A stretch of 26,487 nucleotides of DNA. Origin: a virus. The notes below the pieces were generated by a model, which was given only the letters and a program-made list of their open reading frames with translations, did not search any database and had not been told where the DNA came from. The stretch is from the IMG/VR virus record IMGVR_UViG_3300017788_000145, positions 1 through 26,487 of that record. The stretch is one strand, 5' to 3'. Shown in pieces: positions 1 to 6,259 of the stretch (positions are counted from its first letter, which is position 1; each line of letters begins with the position of its first letter). The translations under genes were made by a program, and so were the position numbers.

Positions 1-1
1 C

Positions 2-376
2 CCACGCATCTCAAAGAAAGAACGCAATCTGATCAAAGGGGCCATCCGTAGGGTGTTCAGCAGATCAGAATTAAGGAGGGCAGTAATCGACGCAAGTAAA
101 ATGAAATATGAAGACCACACTAGACCACGGGTAAAGAATTGGTGCCTGTGTTGTGTGTGTGAAAAACCAACGCCGAAAAGCTACATGCAGGTTGACCATA
201 TCGACCCCATCGTTCCAACAGACTCTGCTCTTGAAGCAATGAGCTGGGACACGGTGATCGACCGCACTTGGTGCGAAGAGCACAACCTGCAAGCTATCTG
301 CACTGAATGCCATGAAGAAAAAACAAAACAAGAACGCAAACAGCGGGTACAAGCCCGAAAGGAGAAAAAGCAATGA
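2..376 (+). CDS. HNH endonuclease (5' end outside window)
   Basis: Probable HNH-family nuclease that cuts DNA using a metal ion held in a beta-beta-alpha fold. The frame is open from base 2 with no stop, and the residues before the first in-frame GTG (base 53) read as continuous basic protein (ISKKERNLIKGAIRRVF), so the true start probably lies upstream; the GTG at 53 is a less likely start. Visible motifs are a CxxC pair, the core VDHIDPI, then HNLQAIC and a following TECH, giving four cysteines for a structural zinc around the His-Asn-His site. The C-terminus is very basic. The stop overlaps the next start by four bases (ATGA), so the two genes are translationally coupled. It is not beside the terminase, so a packaging role is not implied; recombination, homing or host DNA breakdown are possible. 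Confidence 0.85.
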   Translation, partial: PRISKKERNLIKGAIRRVFSRSELRRAVIDASKMKYEDHTRPRVKNWCLCCVCEKPTPKSYMQVDHIDPIVPTDSALEAMSWDTVIDRTWCEEHNLQAICTECHEEKTKQERKQRVQARKEKKQ

Positions 377-681
377 ACGGGTCAGCAGTAAAAGATGTGA
401 GAAAGCAAATCAGAAATGTGATCAAGGAACAGCTTCCAGAGCTGATGCGGACAGAGATGATGAAAGGAATTGTGGAAGAATTACGGCAGGATATGGCGAC
501 AAGGTTGACGATGATCGAGACCATGGTGAAGACGAGCCTTGAAAAAATGGATTCAAAATCTGCACAGGTGCAAACCTACCTCATCAACCAGATCCACGAT
601 GTCCTCTACAAAAACGCCCCTAGCATCGACATCCCGGAAGCCAAAAAAGAAGAGACCAACCAACTAGACCTGCCGTTGTAA
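373..681 (+). CDS. Small coiled-coil protein with C-terminal clamp-binding-like motif
   Basis: No family is recognised for this 102-residue protein. Residues about 3-65 are rich in charged and hydrophobic residues with heptad-like spacing, suggesting one or two long helices. The last six residues are QLDLPL. Bacterial beta sliding-clamp ligands use QL(S/D)LF or the hexapeptide QLxLxL; E. coli Hda has QLSLPL near its N-terminus, so the match is close, and a free terminus is a common site for such motifs. The preceding residues (about 83-96) are polar and likely flexible. It sits between two nuclease genes and starts within the HNH stop codon. Inference: an adaptor tethering phage enzymes to the host beta clamp, or a clamp inhibitor. 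The motif is seen; the function is not proven. Confidence 0.75.
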   Translation: MNGSAVKDVRKQIRNVIKEQLPELMRTEMMKGIVEELRQDMATRLTMIETMVKTSLEKMDSKSAQVQTYLINQIHDVLYKNAPSIDIPEAKKEETNQLDLPL

Positions 682-698
682 CGGCTGGAGGAGAGACC

Positions 699-1481
699 AT
701 GAAAGAGCCAAAAGTGTTGTTGTTTGACATCGAGACCGCCCCCATGCTTGCCCATGTTTGGGGCATCTGGGATCAAAATGTAGCCTTGAACCAAATTCAC
801 ACTGACTGGCACTTGCTGTCATGGTCTGCAAAGTGGCTCGGTGACCCAGCATCCAAGATCATGTACATGGATCAGCGGTCGGCAAAGAACATCGAGGACG
901 ATTCCAAGATTCTGAAAGGGATTTGGGATCTCCTCGATGAAGCCGATATTCTCATTACGCAAAACGGGAAAAAGTTCGATCAAAAGAAGCTGAATGCCCG
1001 GTTCATTCTAACAGGCATGAAGCCTCCATCGCCGTCAAAACACATCGACACTTTTCAAATTGCAAAAAAGCATTTTGCATTCACTTCTAACAAGCTCGAG
1101 TACCTCAGCGAACATCTTTGCGATAAGTACAAGAAAATCACGCACCAACGCAAGTTCGGAGGCTTCCAGCTTTGGAAAGAGTGCATCGCGGGTAACATCG
1201 AAGCTTGGAACGAAATGGAAAAGTACAACAAGTATGATGTTTTGTCGCTCGAGGAACTGTATACAAAACTTCAGCCATGGGATAACTCGGTGAGCTTTGA
1301 CCTTTACCGCGACAGTACGATCCCGACCTGTAATTGCGGTAGCAAAAGGCTCCAACGCCGAGGGTACAATTTTTCGACCAAAGGCAAATATCAGCGGTGG
1401 CAATGTCGCGACTGCGGAAAGTGGATGTCCTCTGGACGCAACCTTATTTCCAAAGACCGCAAAGACTCTTTGTTAAAATAA
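699..1481 (+). CDS. DnaQ-fold 3'-5' exonuclease with C-terminal zinc ribbon
   Basis: Predicted RNase H-fold (DEDD) exonuclease removing nucleotides from 3' ends. Exo I is FDIET (D10, E12), Exo II is TQNGKKFD (N89, D94), and Exo III is YNKYD (Y176, D180), giving a DEDDy-type site; the sequence resembles the YprB/predicted 3'-5' exonuclease group more than polymerase proofreading subunits. Residues about 207-245 form a separate zinc ribbon with C211, C213, C236 and C239, resembling ribbons at the ends of IS1-type transposases, which would bind nucleic acid. A strong ribosome binding site (GGAGGAGA) precedes the ATG. The DNA polymerase in this window has its own exonuclease domain, so this enzyme more likely acts in repair, recombination or host DNA turnover. 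Confidence 0.85.
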   Translation: MKEPKVLLFDIETAPMLAHVWGIWDQNVALNQIHTDWHLLSWSAKWLGDPASKIMYMDQRSAKNIEDDSKILKGIWDLLDEADILITQNGKKFDQKKLNARFILTGMKPPSPSKHIDTFQIAKKHFAFTSNKLEYLSEHLCDKYKKITHQRKFGGFQLWKECIAGNIEAWNEMEKYNKYDVLSLEELYTKLQPWDNSVSFDLYRDSTIPTCNCGSKRLQRRGYNFSTKGKYQRWQCRDCGKWMSSGRNLISKDRKDSLLK

Positions 1482-1518
1482 TTTAACAAGGATGCCATGA
1501 CCGAGTGGGGGACCGGGA

Positions 1519-1875
1519 ATGGAAAAACTGAAGTTTGAGATTCTTGGCAAAAAGTGGAGTCTCAAAGTCCTCACACCAAAAAAGTATGTAAAAAAGCATG
1601 GTTACGATAGCGTGGCTATAACCCTTGGATGGAAGAGACAGATCTTTATCCACGGGAAGGGAATCGACAAAGAAACCCTAGTCCACGAACTCGTCCATGC
1701 TTTTTTGCATGAATTGTGTCTGAAATCGACCAACGACATTTCCACCGACGACCTTGAAGAGATTTTTGCAGAACTCATGGCAAAGTATGGCATGGAGCTT
1801 TTAAATTTAGCCGACAGTCTACTTGTAATGATTGAAGAAATTCAAAAAGAACTCTCCATCAAAAAAACTATTTGA
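1519..1875 (+). CDS. Small zinc metallopeptidase, ImmA/IrrE-like or SprT-like
   Basis: The 118-residue protein carries HELVH (H56, E57, H60) within HELVHAFLHEL, the HExxH signature of zinc metallopeptidases. A downstream acidic helix (about residues 78-90, LEEIFAELM) can supply the third ligand, as in ImmA/IrrE (M78-like) peptidases, where an ExxA-type helix follows. The N-terminal part is a short beta-rich segment. ImmA-type enzymes cleave repressors; others cut proteins bound to DNA. No HTH domain is fused, so the substrate is unknown. The gene ends inside the -35 box of the next promoter, making it the last gene of the upstream transcription unit. The fold assignment is fairly safe, the exact family less so. 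Confidence 0.7.
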   Translation: MEKLKFEILGKKWSLKVLTPKKYVKKHGYDSVAITLGWKRQIFIHGKGIDKETLVHELVHAFLHELCLKSTNDISTDDLEEIFAELMAKYGMELLNLADSLLVMIEEIQKELSIKKTI

Positions 1876-1901
1876 CAAATCCCCACCTTCTAGGGTATAA
1901 T
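1872..1901 (+). promoter_or_regulatory. Perfect consensus sigma-70 promoter
   Basis: TTGACA at 1872-1877, an 18-base spacer, and TATAAT at 1896-1901: both hexamers are perfect. The -35 box contains the TGA stop codon of the metallopeptidase gene. Expected transcript start is about 1908, leaving a leader of about 30 bases with an AAAGGAG ribosome binding site before the ATG at 1939. With a terminator at 2512-2545, it drives a single-gene unit. Confidence 0.9.
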
Positions 1902-1938
1902 TACCGTAAGCAATAATGCTTAACAAAGGAGAAAATGC

Positions 1939-2469
1939 ATGGCATTTGAAAGTATGAAAAGCAAAATCCGTTCAGCCCCAACATTCCGGCTTGGTGGACT
2001 CGACAAAACCACAGGGAAGACCCACCCGAACGAAATCTCGGGATACTATTTGGGGCCAAAGACGGTCACCATTGACGGCAAAGACAGCACTGTCTACACC
2101 TTCCAAACGGAAGATGGAGACAAGGCTATCTGGGGCGGTCACTTCGACCTCGACCAGCAGATGGCAAAAGCACCTCTCGGGTTTTTGACCCGTGTGGTGT
2201 ACAACGGCAAAATCAAGACCAAGCGTGGCAACACCATGTGCGACTACGATGTGTCCGTTGATCGCGACCACATGATCAACCTCGAAGGGACCACTTCGAC
2301 GATTCAATCTGAGGAAGTGGACGAGTCCTACGACGACGAAGAAGTCAACGCGGAGTTTGACGCTCCGATTACTCGCCGCCCAACGGCACCGGTGACTGCT
2401 GCCACCGTACCTGATGCAGCTCGGCAGGCTAAGGTCAAAGCCTTGCTCGCCAAGTCCAAAACGGCCTGA
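1939..2469 (+). CDS. Probable phage single-stranded DNA-binding protein
   Basis: This 176-residue protein resembles phage proteins that start MAFES and carry an FRLGGLDKxTG segment next to replication genes. Residues about 1-120 are beta-rich with alternating aromatic and basic residues (FRLGG, GYYLGPKT, YTFQTEDG, AIWGGHFDLD), compatible with an OB-like nucleic-acid-binding fold. Residues about 124-142 form an acidic linker (EEVDESYDDEE), followed by an Ala/Lys-rich tail. A beta-rich core with an acidic flexible region is typical of phage SSBs, but the acidic stretch here is not at the extreme C-terminus. The perfect promoter, private terminator and position just upstream of the primase-helicase suit a protein needed in large amounts. 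Alternative: another replisome accessory protein. Confidence 0.5.
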   Translation: MAFESMKSKIRSAPTFRLGGLDKTTGKTHPNEISGYYLGPKTVTIDGKDSTVYTFQTEDGDKAIWGGHFDLDQQMAKAPLGFLTRVVYNGKIKTKRGNTMCDYDVSVDRDHMINLEGTTSTIQSEEVDESYDDEEVNAEFDAPITRRPTAPVTAATVPDAARQAKVKALLAKSKTA

Positions 2470-2470
2470 T

Positions 2471-2505
2471 GTCCCAATAGTCGAAATCGGGACAAAAATT
2501 GTCCC
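2471..2505 (+). other. Two mutually exclusive small hairpins
   Basis: GTCCC (2471-2475) can pair with GGGAC (2489-2493), but GGGACAA (2489-2495) can instead pair with TTGTCCC (2499-2505) across a three-base loop. The outer arms are direct repeats of GTCCCAATA. This lies between a stop codon and the terminator hairpin and could help termination or protect a 3' end. Confidence 0.4.
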
Positions 2506-2511
2506 AATACT

Positions 2512-2545
2512 ATGCCACCCCTAGCTCTACGGGGGTGGCATTTTT
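2512..2545 (+). terminator. Rho-independent terminator after the SSB-like gene
   Basis: A perfect 10-bp stem (ATGCCACCCC at 2512-2521 with GGGGTGGCAT at 2532-2541), a 10-base loop and a following T run. Read-through must occur, or an unseen promoter must exist, for the primase-helicase gene, because no good promoter lies between this site and 2564. Confidence 0.9.
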
Positions 2546-2563
2546 ATCTGAAGGAGGCTACTA

Positions 2564-4378
2564 ATGATTTATCGTTGCATTGCCCCTAACTGGGCAAACT
2601 TAACACCAAAAGTAATCGAAGGAGAATTCACCAATGAACAGATCGAAACTCACAACACAAACGGCTATAACATTTATTATCTTCCTAATTTTCCTGCTAA
2701 TTATGACATCTCCCGCCCTGTAGACGGTACGGACATCGACACATTCGAGTGGGTTTTCGTAGACTTCGACCTCAAGTCGAAAACTTATGCAAGCAAGGAA
2801 GACTTCGTCACAACCGTAAAGTGCTATCCGTTACTCCCCACAAAAATTATCGACTCTGGTAACGGTATTCATGTGTACTGGCGCGTAACAGACCTCGATG
2901 TAATGTCGTACCTGAAGCTTCAGCGTAGACTTATGCGCCTCTTCAATACTGACGAAGCTGTCACCAAGATCTTTCAACTCATGCGTCTCCCCGGGACGGT
3001 GAACACAAAGGATCCTGATGACCTGAAGCTTTGCACACTGATTGAAGAGAACAGCCATCAGTATACGAGTGAAGAGCTAGACCAATGCCTGCCGATCCTT
3101 TCTCCAGAAGATGAACGCTTCTGCGTGGAGCACTACAACCGCACTTACAACATCGCACAAACAGCGTTGAAAGTAGACGACAAGCTTCCAGTAAAGTTTG
3201 GAAAACTTTTGACTACGAGCAGGGAAGCAAAAGAAATTTGGTCTGGTAACACCGATGATCGAAGCAAGTCTGACTATCGCCTCGGCCACCTCATGTGGGG
3301 GCACAGCTTCACCAAGGAGGAGGCCATGTCAGTGTTAGTGAACAGCTCGAAAGCGATCTCCCGGGCACCTCACCACCGGTATGCCTACGCAGCCAATATC
3401 GTGGACAAAATCTGGACCTACGAGCTGACCGAGGACAAAGACACTTTGAACCTGTCCATCACGGTGAAAAGCATTCTGTCCAAAGGCGAATCTACCGTAA
3501 AAGGCGAACGCTTTCCATGTTACCGTTGGCTCGACGACACCGCCCACGGCTTTCGTCTGGGTCAGATTATCGGCCTCGTGGCAGGCTCTGGCGTAGGCAA
3601 GACAGCTATCGGCCTGAACATGTTCCTTGGGTTTGTCGAGAACAATCCTGACTGCCACCATTTTGTTGTACCGCTCGAGCAACCCGGAAACGAAATCGCA
3701 GACCGCTGGAGAACCATGTGCGGTGACCGTGTACACCTACACGACAAGGTCCACATTCTCAGCAACTATGACGATGATGGCAACTTCAGGCACCTGTCCC
3801 TTGACGAGATTAAGGAGTACATCCTCAAGTTTCAACAGGTCACAGGCTACAAGGTCGGGTGCATCATGATCGACCACATCGGTGCCTTGAAGAAGAAGGG
3901 TGCAGATGGAGAGAACCAAGGGCTTCTGGACATCTGTCACTCGATGAAAGCCTTCGCGGTACAGACCAACTCCCTTCTGGTGATGCAGTCTCAGTCTTCC
4001 CGCGAGAAGGCAGGGATCGGCGACCTCGAGCTGAACAAAGATGCAGCTTACGGCACCATGTACTTTGAAGCTTATTGCGATTATCTCATTACCCTCTGGC
4101 AACCGCTCAAGCGATGCTACAAGAACGAAAAGTGCCCAACCGTGACGGCTTTCAAATTTTGTAAGATTCGTCACAAAAAGAAAGGCGCAGACAGGATTCA
4201 GGAAGATGTCCCGTATGTACTTTACTTTGACCCCGAAACCCAGCACCTGCGCCCGATGACGCAAGACGAAGAGAAGTCTTTTGACTTCTTTAATCGTCAA
4301 GCTACTCAGCTTCGTGGAGCAGACCGCAAAACTGACCTCGTAACCTACACAACAATCAAAACAAAGGAGACCGCATGA
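2564..4378 (+). CDS. Primase-helicase: archaeo-eukaryotic-type primase fused to RecA/DnaB-type helicase
   Basis: Predicted replicative helicase with a fused primase. N-terminal part (about residues 1-200): VDFD (D67, D69), SGNGIHVYW (S98 to H103) and LMRLPGTVN (R141 to N147) match in order the three motifs of the archaeo-eukaryotic primase/PrimPol superfamily: the metal-binding DxD, the sxH motif, and a third motif, which in the family is an hD/E motif and is only loosely matched here. C-terminal part (about 320-560): Walker A GSGVGKT (341-347), Walker B ending IMIDH with D437, and a later MQSQSS segment typical of SF4 ring helicases. No TOPRIM domain or CHC2 zinc finger is visible, unlike T7 gp4. 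An AAGGAGG site precedes the ATG; the stop overlaps the reductase start (ATGA). Helicase call firm, primase call good. Confidence 0.88.
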   Translation: MIYRCIAPNWANLTPKVIEGEFTNEQIETHNTNGYNIYYLPNFPANYDISRPVDGTDIDTFEWVFVDFDLKSKTYASKEDFVTTVKCYPLLPTKIIDSGNGIHVYWRVTDLDVMSYLKLQRRLMRLFNTDEAVTKIFQLMRLPGTVNTKDPDDLKLCTLIEENSHQYTSEELDQCLPILSPEDERFCVEHYNRTYNIAQTALKVDDKLPVKFGKLLTTSREAKEIWSGNTDDRSKSDYRLGHLMWGHSFTKEEAMSVLVNSSKAISRAPHHRYAYAANIVDKIWTYELTEDKDTLNLSITVKSILSKGESTVKGERFPCYRWLDDTAHGFRLGQIIGLVAGSGVGKTAIGLNMFLGFVENNPDCHHFVVPLEQPGNEIADRWRTMCGDRVHLHDKVHILSNYDDDGNFRHLSLDEIKEYILKFQQVTGYKVGCIMIDHIGALKKKGADGENQGLLDICHSMKAFAVQTNSLLVMQSQSSREKAGIGDLELNKDAAYGTMYFEAYCDYLITLWQPLKRCYKNEKCPTVTAFKFCKIRHKKKGADRIQEDVPYVLYFDPETQHLRPMTQDEEKSFDFFNRQATQLRGADRKTDLVTYTTIKTKETA

Positions 4379-6228
4379 ATAACTCAAATAAACTACTATC
4401 AGACATCGTAGCTTTCCGCACTTACGCGAAGCACCTGCCCCATTTTGAACGCAGGGAAACCCTCGAAGAAACCATCAACCGAAACATGCACATGCACTTG
4501 CAGAAGTTTCCAAAGCTCTCCCGCGACATCATCAAAGCCTTCCAGCTGATCCACGAGTACAAGGTGATGCCTTCCATGAGGGCAATGCAGTTTGGTGGAG
4601 AAGCTATCCTGAAGAACAACATCCGGTCCTACAACTGTTCGTTCACGCATGTTGATGATGTCCGCATCTTTGGAGAGATCCTGTTCCTTCTGTTGTCAGG
4701 CACTGGTGTAGGATTCTCTTGTCAAAAACGCCACACCAACAAACTCCCATCAGTACAGATGCCACGCGAAGAAGGAACTTTTGTGGTGCATGATTCTATC
4801 ACTGGATGGGCACAGGCTTTGGACGCCCTGATGGATGCGTACTTCTATGCTCGGATGCGCCCAGTGTTCGACCTCTCTAACATTCGTCCAAAAGGCTCAT
4901 ACCTCGTTACGACCGGAGCAAAAGCCCCCGGCCCTGCACCCCTCAAGGTAATGCTCGAAGCAGTGGACGGAAAGATGAAAGCAGCTGTAGGTCGCAGGCT
5001 CAAGCCTATCGAAGTGCATGATCTGATTTGCATCATCGCAGATTGTGTCCTTGCAGGCGGGATCCGCAGAGCGGCTCTGATCTCCCTCTTTGACCGTACA
5101 GATGAAGAGATGCTGAAAGCCAAGCACGGTGCATGGTGGGAGAAACATCCTTACCGTGCTCGGGCCAACAACTCAGCAGTCCTGCCTCGAGGAGCTGTAA
5201 AAGAAGAGCAATTCAGGTACATCTTCGACATGTGCGTGAACTCCAATGCAGGAGAGCCGGGATTCTACTGGACCAACGATGAGAACCTCGGTGCCAACCC
5301 ATGCGTCGAGATCGCCCTAAACTCGAACCAATTCTGCAACCTCACCACGATCAACCAGACAGGCATTGAAGACAAGAAAGACTGGCTGAACCGCGTCTAC
5401 GCAGCTACCCTGCTCGGAACGCTTCAGGCAGCTTACACTGACTTCCCATACCTCCGTCCGATCTGGAAGCAGACAACAGAGTCAGAAGCCCTCCTCGGTG
5501 TGTCCTGCACCGGCATCGCGGACGCTCACGGGAAGGTGACCGCAGACTGGCTAAAAGTTGGTGCAGACTTTGCGAAAGAGACCAACGCGAAGTATGCAGA
5601 GAAGCTGGGGATCAACCCTGCGGCCCGTATCACCGCCATCAAGCCTGAAGGCACAGCGTCTTGCATTTTGGGGTCATCGTCTGGGATTCATGCACGACAC
5701 GACAACCATTACCTCCGTCGTGTTCGCATGAATAAAGACGACGCTCTTGCACTGTACCTGAAAGCTACCATCCCAGAGCTGGTCGAAGATGACCTGTTTT
5801 CGGCTTCTGGTGTTGTGGTGACCATTCCACAAGAGTCACCAGAAGGAGCCATCGTTCGGAGCGCAGAGACGGCCAAAAGTCTTTTCGACCGCACGGTGTT
5901 CTACCATGACAACTGGATCAAGCCGGGGCACATCTCGGGCAAGAACACCCACAATGTCAGTGTGACGATCTCATACCGTCAGGAAGAAATCGAAGAGCTA
6001 TACGGCCTGCTCTGGAACTACCGCGACAACTACACTGGGATCTCCCTGCTCCCTTACGACAACGGGTCTTACAAGCAAGCACCGTTCGAGTCGTGCGACA
6101 AGGAGACCTTCGAGAAGTACAACGCGATGGTGAAGTCTATTGACCTTACCCAAGTGTTTGAAGAGTACGATGGCACCAACAGAAGCCAACTAATTGCCTG
6201 CGCTGGCGGTGCTTGTGAGATCACTTGA
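4375..6228 (+). CDS. nrdJ: Class II (adenosylcobalamin-dependent) ribonucleotide reductase
   Basis: Reduces ribonucleotides to deoxyribonucleotides for phage DNA synthesis. Active-site residues are visible: RSYNCSF (C88), NPCVEI (radical cysteine C310 and E312), and NQFCNL (C321). C88 and C321 would form the redox pair, and the 11-residue spacing of C310-C321 equals that of the Lactobacillus monomeric enzyme (C408/C419). The C-terminus, CAGGACEIT, has C609 and C614, the swinging pair that re-reduces the active site. Length (617) is somewhat shorter than the roughly 740-residue Lactobacillus enzyme. No small subunit gene or glycyl-radical motif is present, so class II is preferred over I or III; it would need vitamin B12 from the host or environment. 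Translationally coupled to the primase-helicase. Confidence 0.92.
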   Translation: MNNSNKLLSDIVAFRTYAKHLPHFERRETLEETINRNMHMHLQKFPKLSRDIIKAFQLIHEYKVMPSMRAMQFGGEAILKNNIRSYNCSFTHVDDVRIFGEILFLLLSGTGVGFSCQKRHTNKLPSVQMPREEGTFVVHDSITGWAQALDALMDAYFYARMRPVFDLSNIRPKGSYLVTTGAKAPGPAPLKVMLEAVDGKMKAAVGRRLKPIEVHDLICIIADCVLAGGIRRAALISLFDRTDEEMLKAKHGAWWEKHPYRARANNSAVLPRGAVKEEQFRYIFDMCVNSNAGEPGFYWTNDENLGANPCVEIALNSNQFCNLTTINQTGIEDKKDWLNRVYAATLLGTLQAAYTDFPYLRPIWKQTTESEALLGVSCTGIADAHGKVTADWLKVGADFAKETNAKYAEKLGINPAARITAIKPEGTASCILGSSSGIHARHDNHYLRRVRMNKDDALALYLKATIPELVEDDLFSASGVVVTIPQESPEGAIVRSAETAKSLFDRTVFYHDNWIKPGHISGKNTHNVSVTISYRQEEIEELYGLLWNYRDNYTGISLLPYDNGSYKQAPFESCDKETFEKYNAMVKSIDLTQVFEEYDGTNRSQLIACAGGACEIT

Positions 6229-6253
6229 CAAACGGCTTCTAAAGGAGTAACAT
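6225..6253 (+). promoter_or_regulatory. Candidate promoter before the DNA polymerase
   Basis: TTGACA at 6225-6230 (built over the reductase TGA stop), a 17-base spacer, and TAACAT (4 of 6) at 6248-6253. The ATG at 6260 is six bases after the -10 box, so such a transcript would start at or next to the start codon; the AAAGGAG at 6241-6247 lies in the spacer and would serve only read-through RNA. The -10 is weak, so this may be chance. Confidence 0.35.
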
Positions 6254-6259
6254 AGCCAA

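Noticed and set aside
3737-4387. 216-codon minus-strand frame
   Set aside because: Antisense to the helicase domain, with no motif and no promoter.
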